64,000 nucleotides of DNA, taken from JBGPQJ01 sp963829485. Its GTDB lineage: Bacteria > Chloroflexota > Anaerolineae > Anaerolineales > Villigracilaceae. Under the pieces are notes generated by a model. It did not search any database. It was not told the DNA's origin and was given only the letters and a program-made list of their open reading frames with translations. The stretch is taken from the NCBI GenBank assembly GCA_963829485.1, contig CAWHIK010000006.1:186001-250000 (forward strand), given 5' to 3'. Positions 25,480 to 33,150 of this stretch are shown here, one piece after another. Every line of letters starts with the position of its first letter. Position 1 is the stretch's first letter. A program made the position numbers and the translations under genes.

Positions 25480-26844
25480 TTAATCTTCCCGACGGCTCTT
25501 TACGACAATTCTTATTGGCGTCCCAAGATAACTATATTCTTCCCGAATACGGTTTTCCAGGAAACGCAAATACGTAAAGTGCATCAACTTCGGGTCGTTG
25601 ACATAGATCATGAACGTCGGCGGGTCCGAGCGCACCTGAGTCCCGTAGAAGATCTTCAACTGCCGGCCGGCATGTGAGGGTGCGGCGTGCGCGTCCTGTG
25701 CGCTTTGCAGCACGGCATTAAATTTGGAAGTCGTGATGCGGGCAAGACGTTCCTCCTGCACGCGAAGCGCCATCGGCAGTACCTGATCCACACGCTGGCC
25801 TGTTTTCGCTGAAATGAACATCAGCGGGACATAATCCATAAAATTTAATTCCTGCCGAATTCGCTGGGTATAAGTCTCCATTGTGAACGAATTTTTTTCC
25901 AGGGCATCCCATTTGTTTACCAGTACAACCGTGCTTTTCCATTGCTCCAGGATGAATCCTGCGATGTGCGCGTCTTGTGTTGAAATCCCCTCCACCGCAT
26001 CGATCATCAGCAGGACCACATCCGCGCGCTCGATGGCTTTGAAGGATCGGAGCACGGAGAATTGTTCCACACCGCGTTCGATGCGTCCACGCCGCCGGAT
26101 GCCGGCGGTATCGATCAAAGTGACTGGGATGCCTTCGAATTCGATCTTTGTATCGACGGCATCACGCGTCGTGCCAGGGATCGGACTCACAATTGACCGT
26201 TCCTCGCCGACCAGTTTGTTCAGCAGCGATGATTTTCCCGCGTTGGGCTTCCCGACGATGGCAACCTTGACCGATTCATCTTCCTGCTCCTCCAGCTTGG
26301 GGAACGACGCGACCAGGTCGTCCAGCAGGTCACCGGTCCCTGTGCCGTGGATGGCGGAGACGGGATATGGATCTCCCAAGCCAAGCTCATAAAACTGGCT
26401 GGCTTCATTACGGATGGTCGGGCTCTCGGACTTGTTGACCACAAGGTAGATGGGAGGCCATGGAATTCCATCCACTTTTTTCTGGTACCGTCGCAGGATC
26501 TCAGCCACTTCAATGTCTGCTGGCGTAACTCCGTTTTCGCCATCGGTCAGGAACATCACAGCGTCAGCATCCCGAATGGCGATCTGAGCCTGGGCACGGA
26601 TCTGTTCGATGAAATCTGCAGAACCGATCGAGAGGGGGGTCTTCCCTCCATGCGTGGGATCTATGCCTCCGGTATCCACAATGGCAAACGTGACCCCGTT
26701 CCATTCGGATTCAGCAAAGATCCGGTCGCGGGTTGTGCCGGGGGTGTCATCCACAATGGCCAGCCGCTCACCAGCCAGGCGGTTGAATAAGGTACTTTTT
26801 CCGACATTTGGCCGGCCGACGAGCGCAACAACAGGTTTAGGCAT
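25480..26844 (-). CDS. der: Ribosome assembly GTPase Der (EngA)
   Basis: The 454-residue protein has two GTPase domains in tandem, the hallmark of Der. Domain one has GRPNVGKST at residue 9 onwards and DTPGTTRD; domain two has GKPNAGKSS near 198, PGTTRDAVDT, DTAGIRRRG and NKWD. A KH-like domain closes the protein (FYGTQVRSDPPTFMIYVND). Der acts in maturation of the 50S subunit and is essential in most bacteria. The next minus-strand gene upstream is cdaR, 49 bases away. Confidence 0.96.
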   Translation of the reverse strand: MPKPVVALVGRPNVGKSTLFNRLAGERLAIVDDTPGTTRDRIFAESEWNGVTFAIVDTGGIDPTHGGKTPLSIGSADFIEQIRAQAQIAIRDADAVMFLTDGENGVTPADIEVAEILRRYQKKVDGIPWPPIYLVVNKSESPTIRNEASQFYELGLGDPYPVSAIHGTGTGDLLDDLVASFPKLEEQEDESVKVAIVGKPNAGKSSLLNKLVGEERSIVSPIPGTTRDAVDTKIEFEGIPVTLIDTAGIRRRGRIERGVEQFSVLRSFKAIERADVVLLMIDAVEGISTQDAHIAGFILEQWKSTVVLVNKWDALEKNSFTMETYTQRIRQELNFMDYVPLMFISAKTGQRVDQVLPMALRVQEERLARITTSKFNAVLQSAQDAHAAPSHAGRQLKIFYGTQVRSDPPTFMIYVNDPKLMHFTYLRFLENRIREEYSYLGTPIRIVVKSRRED

Positions 26845-26893
26845 TATCTTCTTTCTTTGAATGCAACCAGGCTGAATATATCGCCTGATCTCT

Positions 26894-28132
26894 TTATGGA
26901 TTTTTAGTCGGCGTGAGCGGAGGACCGATGATGACTTCGACCGTGGTCGGGTTGATGGATTCTACATCGATATCGGGAATCAATATTTCCACTTTGGGTA
27001 CCAGTTGGTGCGTTCCCATTCCCAGTCCGGTCAGGTCAAGCAGGACGCGGATGTCCTCCGGATTAAGTTCTTCAAGGAGGGGGAGAGGTCCTGATAAGAT
27101 AACATCCACGGTAGCAGGAGATATTTGAGCGCCGAACCGCGGGTTGAGACCCAGTAATTCGACATCCTTGCCGGCGATGGTTATACTGCTCAGGATCGGA
27201 GAAACGGCAGCCTGCACCAGGACATTTTGATCGCCAACCACAGAGATACCTTCCGGCAGTACGAGTGCGAGGCGGGTTTCGATGTTGGAGTCCGCGTTGT
27301 TCAGATCAAGCGGTAGTGTCTCCACAAATCCCGGCAGCGAGAGGACCAGGTTGGGATCGGGAGAATAGGTCGTTATCACAGGCGGCGATACGGTAATGTT
27401 CGATAATCGGTAGCCGCTGGCGACCTGGCCGGTCACAAGGACTTTCACCGCCAGGTCACGATAACCGCCCTGTTGGATCACCGGCACCTTCACCTGGGCT
27501 GTAACCGGGTTGAGATTTACGCCAGTCACAGGTTGATTTCTATTGTTGACGGCAATGAGAGGGTAGTCGGCATCGACCGATTGGCGGGCATTGGAAACGG
27601 ATACCTGGGTCCGTACTTCGTCGATTTGATCCACTTGTGATTTGGGTCCCGAGATGACTACTTCAGAGGGGACAACCAAAGGGTCTCCCAGCTGGAAGCC
27701 CACTCCGGGTTCACCAGCCAAATCCAAAGATACTTCCATAATTCGAGTGGTGAGCGGTTCAAGGACCAGTTGGAGCGTTGCGGGATTCCCCTCGACGACC
27801 CTGACAGGACGAGGCTCGATCTGTATCTGCAGCGGAACATCATGAGTGCCGGCTCCCAGACCGGATAGATCAGCATACACTCTGATCATCTCCGGGCTTT
27901 CAACAAGCTGGTCAAAAACCGATTGGGGAGCTTTCAATGTTAGGCTGACCAATTCATCCATTTCGCCCATAGGAACAAGTCCCGGATCCTGCCCGATCAC
28001 CTCGATCGGAATCGCAACGGGGTAGGTTTTTTCCACATCCGGGTCAGACGCGGTCACGGCGCTGATCCAGACGACGACCGAAAGGACGAAGGCTAGCGCG
28101 ATGGTGCGGATGTTAGCAAGTATCCAGCGCAT
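26894..28132 (-). CDS. cdaR: CdaR/YbbR-type regulator of diadenylate cyclase
   Basis: The 412-residue protein has one N-terminal membrane helix (ILANIRTIALAFVLSVVVWISAV) and about four YbbR repeats, seen as recurring SLDLAGEPG, VVISGPKSQVDQI and DVILSGPLPLLEEL blocks. It should sit outside the membrane and control the diadenylate cyclase CdaA, whose gene ends two bases before this start. The glmM gene that often completes the trio is absent here. The tail is rich in Pro and Thr. Confidence 0.88.
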   Translation of the reverse strand: MRWILANIRTIALAFVLSVVVWISAVTASDPDVEKTYPVAIPIEVIGQDPGLVPMGEMDELVSLTLKAPQSVFDQLVESPEMIRVYADLSGLGAGTHDVPLQIQIEPRPVRVVEGNPATLQLVLEPLTTRIMEVSLDLAGEPGVGFQLGDPLVVPSEVVISGPKSQVDQIDEVRTQVSVSNARQSVDADYPLIAVNNRNQPVTGVNLNPVTAQVKVPVIQQGGYRDLAVKVLVTGQVASGYRLSNITVSPPVITTYSPDPNLVLSLPGFVETLPLDLNNADSNIETRLALVLPEGISVVGDQNVLVQAAVSPILSSITIAGKDVELLGLNPRFGAQISPATVDVILSGPLPLLEELNPEDIRVLLDLTGLGMGTHQLVPKVEILIPDIDVESINPTTVEVIIGPPLTPTKNP

Positions 28133-28133
28133 G

Positions 28134-28985
28134 TTACTTGTCCCGTTTCATAAATGGAAAGGCGCGATTGAGAAAATTCCGGCTCTCGTTCTCTGGTCTG
28201 TAGAAGGCGGTCAGGATATTCTCCAGCCGGTCGGGGTCCAGTCTGCGGATCATGCGGCCGCCATGCGCAATGGAGATGAAACCGGATTCCTCCGAGACGA
28301 CCACGGCAATGGCGTCTGTATCTTCCGAAATCCCAAGGGCGGCGCGATGACGCAAGCCCATCTGCCTGTCGGGTGTTCGCACGAGGATGCCGCTGGCTGA
28401 GAGTGGCAGGACACATGCCGCAGCCAGGACGTGATTCCCTTCAATAATTGCAGCCCCGTCATGTAGGGGAGTATTGGGATAAAAAATCTGCAGCAGAAGC
28501 TCAGGTGTGACCCTGGCTTGGAGCCCCACGCCTGTCCGGACATAATCTGACAGGCTTTCGCTGCGTTGAAGCACGATCAATGCTCCGTGCTGGCGGGCGG
28601 ACAACCGGGATGCGGCGCTGACGACCGCCTGGATGGTGACCTGCATTTCGCTCGGTGTCATGCGCGATTCGCTGGTGGGCAGGATTCGTCCGATTCGTTC
28701 CAATCCGCGCCGGATTTCAGGTGAGAAGATGACCGGAATGGCTAACAGGAGCGCGGGCAGCGTTGTTCTGAGAAGCCATGAAAAAGCAGGCAGATCGATA
28801 ATGGTCGTTAAGAGAGCGGTTAGAACGATAATGAAGATAATCCCACGCAGTAAAACCATGGCTTGTGTATCGCGGATCAGATACAGCAGCCCGAAGAAAA
28901 CGATGGTGACCAGCAGGATATCAAGGGCGCTGAACCAATCGAATCGTTGGAAAACGAAGTAGATGTTATTGAGGATTTCGTTCAC
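28134..28985 (-). CDS. cdaA: Diadenylate cyclase CdaA
   Basis: This 283-residue protein has three N-terminal membrane helices (to about residue 90) and a DAC domain with the catalytic DGA (PLHDGAAII) and RHR (GLRHRAALGISE) motifs. It makes the second messenger c-di-AMP from two ATP, which controls potassium and osmotic balance and wall growth. It heads the cdaA-cdaR pair. The length and order match CdaA of Firmicutes. No c-di-AMP (ydaO-type) riboswitch is seen in this window. Confidence 0.95.
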   Translation of the reverse strand: MNEILNNIYFVFQRFDWFSALDILLVTIVFFGLLYLIRDTQAMVLLRGIIFIIVLTALLTTIIDLPAFSWLLRTTLPALLLAIPVIFSPEIRRGLERIGRILPTSESRMTPSEMQVTIQAVVSAASRLSARQHGALIVLQRSESLSDYVRTGVGLQARVTPELLLQIFYPNTPLHDGAAIIEGNHVLAAACVLPLSASGILVRTPDRQMGLRHRAALGISEDTDAIAVVVSEESGFISIAHGGRMIRRLDPDRLENILTAFYRPENESRNFLNRAFPFMKRDK

Positions 28986-29091
28986 GTGTTGTCAGGTTGT
29001 TGGGGTTAATAAATACATTCAAACGAGCCAGATTTTTATCTGACCATTGATTTCCTGCGACCCCCCTGCCTTTTGAAGTTATCCGGCAGGA

Positions 29092-30228
29092 TCAAATGGG
29101 GCGGAGGATGCGGTCCATTCGAAGTTGTTTAAAGAACAGGACCGTATTGGGTTGGGCGGATTCTTTGGCAGCATCCTGCCAGGCTTGAACGCCAAGCGTC
29201 TGCGGGGACTGGCGTTCATATCCGAGCTGCTTCCAAGCCGTTTCCATGGTTGCGAGATCTGCTGGAAGGAACAGTAAAGAAGCCTCGCATTGCAGATCCT
29301 TGGAAGCCTGCTCCACTTCCGTAATGAGCTTCTTGAGGGCTGGCAGGAGTTCAATGGAAGCATCGATGTAGAAATCAGTTGTCCGGGCAACAAGGTTTTC
29401 CACCTGCCAACCCGCGATTCCAACCGGAGTCTTGTTGAGGCGCAGGATCAGGAATGCCTTTTCACCGAACGCTGCCATTACGTCGCCCTGATGTAGGGAT
29501 TTGGTTCCCTGGCTGAGGCGTGTGATAAGCTGGGCAATGGCAGCAGAATCACGTGGGCGTCCGCGGACGACGGTAAATTTCCCTTCCGCTACTTTCTCCG
29601 CTTCGACAGGAGGCGCTTCGGGAATCGGAGTGGCTGTTTTCCATGCAGCGACGACCTGCTTCCAGGTGTCTTCGAAAGAGCCGACATTCTCGATGACGAT
29701 GCTGGCGGCAGCCTTTTTGTCCTCCTGTGAACCTTGGGTCTTGATGCGCTGCAGGGCTTCATCGCGGCTCATCTTTCGTTTGGTGACCAGGCGCTCGACC
29801 TGGGTGTTTTCCGGAGCCGTCGTCACCCAGATGATGTCGCACTTTTTCCGCAGTTTGTCATATTCGAGCAGCTTGATTGCCTCGACAGCGATGACCGGCT
29901 GGCTGGCTCGTTGAACAATGACATCCACAGCCTGGGCGACGAGAGGGTGGAGGATGTTTTCAAGATCGGTCAGCGCATCGGGATCGGTGAAGACGAGTTT
30001 GGCCAGTTTGTTTCGATCGATCTGCCCATCGGAGTCGAGTATCCAGCGCCCGAAAACGTCCACGATGGGTTTGTAACCTGGCGCTCCTTTTGCCATGGCA
30101 CGGTGGGCCAGTGCATCGGCATCAATACCATAAGCACCGAGGTGTTCGAGCATTTTTCGCACAACGCTCTTTCCGGTGCCGATGTTCCCAGTCAAGCCGA
30201 TGATGAATTTTCCAGGCCAGGTACTCAC
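29092..30228 (-). CDS. coaE: Dephospho-CoA kinase fused to a GNAT-like domain
   Basis: Residues 1-210 of 378 form a dephospho-CoA kinase: FIIGLTGNIGTGKSVV (P-loop), GIDADALAHRAM, and HPLVAQAV, with a KRKMSRDEALQRI lid segment. It makes CoA from dephospho-CoA and ATP. A linker follows (PIPEAPPVEAEK) and then about 150 residues that look like an acetyltransferase (GNAT) fold: FTVVRGRPRDSAAIAQLI, FLILRLNKTPVGIAGWQVENL and AWKQLGYE. The start is the GTG at 30228 because AGGAG precedes it; an upstream TTG frame lacks a ribosome site. The GNAT call is by pattern only and no acyl-CoA-binding loop is clear. Confidence 0.85.
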   Translation of the reverse strand: MSTWPGKFIIGLTGNIGTGKSVVRKMLEHLGAYGIDADALAHRAMAKGAPGYKPIVDVFGRWILDSDGQIDRNKLAKLVFTDPDALTDLENILHPLVAQAVDVIVQRASQPVIAVEAIKLLEYDKLRKKCDIIWVTTAPENTQVERLVTKRKMSRDEALQRIKTQGSQEDKKAAASIVIENVGSFEDTWKQVVAAWKTATPIPEAPPVEAEKVAEGKFTVVRGRPRDSAAIAQLITRLSQGTKSLHQGDVMAAFGEKAFLILRLNKTPVGIAGWQVENLVARTTDFYIDASIELLPALKKLITEVEQASKDLQCEASLLFLPADLATMETAWKQLGYERQSPQTLGVQAWQDAAKESAQPNTVLFFKQLRMDRILRPI

Positions 30229-30417
30229 ATAATCTCCTCGGGAGCAATTCCGGGCTGCCAAGGAAGGCCAACCCCTGATAAATTTTAGTCGTTACGACGG
30301 ATAATGTCAAAGGTATTGAAGTACTCCCGTAAATATTGAACGTCCGCGTTCGATTTGTGTCATGCGAGGATGAGACTCCATTCCCGTTTCGGTGAGAACC
30401 ATCTCCACGCGAAAGAG

Positions 30418-30447
30418 TTGACGCGGGAGAGATGAATGGAGTATGAT
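30418..30447 (+). promoter_or_regulatory. Promoter of the RNase P RNA gene
   Basis: TTGACG (30418-30423), an 18-base spacer and TATGAT (30442-30447). The predicted start near 30454 coincides with the first helix of the RNA. Confidence 0.8.
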
Positions 30448-30452
30448 GAGCG

Positions 30453-30925
30453 TGTGTCAGGCTGGTCGGGCGATCGCGGTTTCGCGAGTCGGGATCGAGG
30501 AAAGTCCGCACTCCATAGAGCACGGCGTCGGATAGCACCCGGGGCGGGGACCCCTCCGTTAGGAGCTAACCTGCCGGAAAAGGGCCACAGAAAACAGACC
30601 GCCCTGTCCGCAAGGGCAGGGTCAGGGTGAAAAGGTGGTGTAAAGGACCACCGGCGTGTGCAGCAATGCATACGGCCAGGTAACCCCCGCCGGGAGCAAG
30701 GCCAAGCAGGGACGAAATCGTCTGCGGACGGTGGGAGACTGCTCGTCTCCATAAAAGCGCTTCCTGCCTTTGGGGAAGGAAGCCAGTCCCGGGTAGGCTG
30801 CTAGAGCGGAGCGGCGACGCACCGCCAAGAGAGATGATCGCCCAGGTGAATGCCAGGGATGACGCTTCTGCGTAAACCTGACTTCTTCACTGGACAGAAT
30901 GCGGCTTATAGACCGGCCTGACGCA
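30453..30925 (+). ncRNA. rnpB: RNase P RNA
   Basis: The sequence has the conserved core of bacterial RNase P RNA: GAGGAAAGTCCGCACTCC near the 5' end, ACAGAAA in the middle, and GCGGCTTATAGACCGGCC near the 3' end. Helix P1 is formed by GTCAGGCTGGTC (30456-30467) and GACCGGCCTGAC (30911-30922) with one G-T pair. It trims the 5' leader of tRNA precursors. A good promoter lies directly upstream. The region 30229-30417 before the promoter shows no gene, and no clear terminator is seen after 30925. Confidence 0.96.
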
Positions 30926-30939
30926 ATTATCTCCCGAGT

Positions 30940-31140
30940 TTATTCCAGAGGATGTTCAATCTTCCCCGACATGAATCGATCAGGGTCGGCTTTATACGCG
31001 TCCAGGCAGGCTTTATTGCAGAAGTAGACAAGCCTGCCTTGATATATCGCGCTTGGGTATCGTTCCGGTTCTTGGATGCGGCCGCCACAGGCAGTGTAAT
31101 ATCCTTCTGGAAGCTCAGGAATTTTTTTATCTTTCATCAT
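30940..31140 (-). CDS. YHS-domain metal-binding small protein
   Basis: The 66-residue protein is almost all YHS domain: CGGRIQEPERYPSAIYQGRLV, then YFCNKACLDAYKADPDRFM, with three cysteines placed as in metal-binding YHS proteins. Such domains bind copper or other soft metals or act as small chaperones. I start it at the first of two ATG codons at 31140 because TATAAT lies six bases upstream, so the message should begin at or next to the ATG (leaderless); the longer frame to 31176 would include the promoter. Confidence 0.8.
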   Translation of the reverse strand: MMKDKKIPELPEGYYTACGGRIQEPERYPSAIYQGRLVYFCNKACLDAYKADPDRFMSGKIEHPLE

Positions 31141-31146
31141 AAGGTC

Positions 31147-31152
31147 ATTATA
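31147..31152 (-). promoter_or_regulatory. -10 box of leaderless YHS gene
   Basis: TATAAT on the minus strand ends six bases before the ATG at 31140. No Shine-Dalgarno sequence fits between them. A weak -35 (TTGGAC) lies 18 bases upstream. Confidence 0.6.
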
Positions 31153-31210
31153 CCTGCTCCAATTCTCACGGTCCAAGTAGATGCATCAGGGGAGCATACT
31201 TTCATGCGAG

Positions 31211-31216
31211 TATAAT
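31211..31216 (+). promoter_or_regulatory. -10 box of leaderless 113-aa gene
   Basis: A perfect TATAAT ends seven bases before the ATG at 31224, leaving no room for a ribosome site. It is divergent from the similar box of the YHS gene about 60 bases away. Confidence 0.6.
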
Positions 31217-31223
31217 AAGCGGC

Positions 31224-31565
31224 ATGTATAACGACTGGAAAGAAGAGCTTGATAAGGAATTTGCGCTCGCAGAAGCTGCCCGGGCAGCAGGAAATGAGGG
31301 CAGGGCGCGAGTTTGCGCTCGAAGAGCAGCAGGAATCGCTGCCAGGGAATATCTGAGTAGACGGGGGGAATCCGTTGCCACCCTGAGCGCCTACGACCTT
31401 TTGCATCAGTTGGCTGAATCGAAAGATACTCCGTCAGGTATTAAGGAAATCAGTATTCATTTAACGATGAGGGTATCTGAAGACTTCAAACTCCCCATTG
31501 ACGCAGACCTCGTTGATGAATCGCGAAGGTTGTGTACCACGTTACTGCCGGAGTGGAAATCCTGA
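31224..31565 (+). CDS. Small helical protein of unknown function
   Basis: I do not recognise this 113-residue protein. It starts YNDWKEELDKEFALAEAARA and has a basic stretch RARVCARRAAGIAAREYLSRRG, and it is predicted to be mostly helical with no signal or membrane segment. The arrangement is loosely like small HEPN-type four-helix proteins, but I see no clear Rx4-6H motif, so this is only a thought. The gene is probably leaderless. It lies divergent to the YHS gene and upstream of a sortase gene with its own leader. Confidence 0.6.
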   Translation: MYNDWKEELDKEFALAEAARAAGNEGRARVCARRAAGIAAREYLSRRGESVATLSAYDLLHQLAESKDTPSGIKEISIHLTMRVSEDFKLPIDADLVDESRRLCTTLLPEWKS

Positions 31566-31697
31566 ATTCTCCTCATTGAAAAAGGAATTATTACATCGCA
31601 TAGTCCTTGCATACCTTTCTTTTTTGCAAGGACTTCACTTACAGGCGCTTAACAGAGATCCGTAACGACCCAGTTAAAAATCGTATGCCCATAAAAT

Positions 31698-31729
31698 GCC
31701 ACCAACCTTCAGGGAGAAGGGATGGTGGC
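31698..31729 (+). promoter_or_regulatory. Hairpin over the ribosome site of the third sortase gene
   Basis: GCCACCA (31698-31704) pairs with TGGTGGC (31723-31729), and inside it CCTTC (31706-31710) pairs with GAAGG (31716-31720). The stem ends one base before the ATG at 31731 and covers most of the GGGAGAAGGG ribosome site, leaving AGGGA in the loop. Translation is therefore likely damped or controlled. Confidence 0.5.
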
Positions 31730-31730
31730 C

Positions 31731-32324
31731 ATGAAAAACTCTTACAGGTTAATCTTCTCAGCATTCTTTTTAGCGGTTCTATTTGCATCAACCGCAGCCC
31801 CAATTATCCCCTTAACCGGGATGCAAACCCGGGAGCAGATTTCCAATCAGGCTGGTACCATTGCAGCCAGTACAGCCACGATCGTGAACCTGGATGGGAC
31901 CTACCAGTATGGTGTGATCCAACAACCAAAAGGCAAGGCAGGGTTTGTCTCAACAGAGACAGATAAGCTGACTCAATTCAGCCTCGCAGGGAAATACGGC
32001 TCGCAGGGTTTCCTGGCGCACAATTACCTCGCGGGAGCAGCTTTCTTTGACCTTGAGGTGGGTAGTTTGATTACCATCGTCTACGCCGATGGGCATCTGG
32101 TGAATTACGAGGTCCAGGCGGTCAGACGGTTTCAGGCAATCACGCCGACCAGCGCAACCACCAACTTCCTTGACTTGGACAACAACAATGCCAAATTAAG
32201 TACTAAACAGGTCTTCATGCAGACCTACGGATTGAAAGATCATCTGATCCTTCAGACCTGTATCGCCAACGAAAAAGAACTTTCCTGGGGAAGGTTGTTC
32301 ATAATCGCCACACCAGTGGAGTAA
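31731..32324 (+). CDS. Divergent exported sortase-like protein
   Basis: The 197-residue protein has an N-terminal signal (KNSYRLIFSAFFLAVLFAST) and then a sortase-type barrel: GFLAHNYLAG with the candidate catalytic His, LILQTCIA with the candidate Cys, and WGRLFIIA with the candidate Arg, in the right order and spacing. It differs a good deal from the two sortases at 32386 and 35276 and has no polar linker. A separate substrate is possible. ATG 31731 is preferred over 31722 because spacing to AAGGG is better. It is convergent with the 32386 sortase. Confidence 0.75.
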   Translation: MKNSYRLIFSAFFLAVLFASTAAPIIPLTGMQTREQISNQAGTIAASTATIVNLDGTYQYGVIQQPKGKAGFVSTETDKLTQFSLAGKYGSQGFLAHNYLAGAAFFDLEVGSLITIVYADGHLVNYEVQAVRRFQAITPTSATTNFLDLDNNNAKLSTKQVFMQTYGLKDHLILQTCIANEKELSWGRLFIIATPVE

Positions 32325-32338
32325 CCAGATCAGAATCA

Positions 32339-32374
32339 ATAGAGCAGATGGTTCATCCATCTGCTCTATTTTTA
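32339..32374 (+). terminator. Terminator after the third sortase
   Basis: ATAGAGCAGATGG and CCATCTGCTCTAT form a perfect 13-bp stem with a 5-base loop followed by TTTTTAT. It separates the plus-strand sortase from the convergent sortase ending at 32386. Confidence 0.88.
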
Positions 32375-32385
32375 TCTTCGTAGGA

Positions 32386-33084
32386 TCATTTTATTGGCAG
32401 CGCGACAACGACGACACGGTGCGTATTGCTTTCAGGAGGCCAACAGGTGATCAGGGTCAGGCGCTCATCGGTGGAGGGGGAAATCCAGCTTGCGTTCTCC
32501 ATACGGTTGCTGAGCGTGTTGAATTTCTCAGGAAGGAGCAGACGGCGAGCGACGATATAATCATAGTGGAATTCACCTGAGTAGATTCTTATTATTTCTC
32601 CTTCTTTCACCTTGTGCAGACTGGCGAATACCTGCCCGAATGCATTGTGGTGTCCGTTCAGTACAGTATTTCCAACATCCCCTAGTTTTGCAGAAGAATT
32701 ATGCCAACCCGCGGCGTATTCGTCAGGCGCCATCCATTGTTGGTAATCCTTTCCGTTGTAATTAATTACCTTCGCTTTCACTGGGACTATCGGTGCATCC
32801 AACCCGATGGATGGGATTTCGATCCGGTCTGGTTTCAGGCTGACAGGAGGTGGACGGTCCGCGTCCAATTCAGCCAGAGCTTGGGTTTTTAAAGTCCCCA
32901 TACTGGTTGACAGCGTGGGTGCAGATGCCTCTTGAATTTCTTGTGCCGGTGCGTTTACAAAGGACGCGGGAGCATCCACCTCGTCAAATGGAAGGGATGA
33001 AGAGCGCAGGCTGCTGATGGTATTCACCAGCACTGCAATTAATAATAAACTCCCTCCCAGGATCATCCAATTGTATTTGACCAT
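32386..33084 (-). CDS. Sortase A-like transpeptidase, partner of surface protein 1
   Basis: The 232-residue protein has an N-terminal membrane anchor (WMILGGSLLLIAVLVNTI), a disordered linker, and a sortase domain from about residue 85. The catalytic residues fall in NTVLNGHHN (His), TLITCWPPESN (Cys) and THRVVVVALP (Arg). The TLITCWP block is close to class E/D sortases but I do not assign a class. Its gene follows surface protein 1, which carries an IPVTG signal, so the two likely form an enzyme-substrate pair. A paralog at 35276 has the same arrangement. Confidence 0.9.
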   Translation of the reverse strand: MVKYNWMILGGSLLLIAVLVNTISSLRSSSLPFDEVDAPASFVNAPAQEIQEASAPTLSTSMGTLKTQALAELDADRPPPVSLKPDRIEIPSIGLDAPIVPVKAKVINYNGKDYQQWMAPDEYAAGWHNSSAKLGDVGNTVLNGHHNAFGQVFASLHKVKEGEIIRIYSGEFHYDYIVARRLLLPEKFNTLSNRMENASWISPSTDERLTLITCWPPESNTHRVVVVALPIK

Positions 33085-33150
33085 AATTACTGTAGAAGAG
33101 AATAGCGGCGGTTTCGAACTAATGAAGCCGCCACTACGTGCTCTGCGAAA

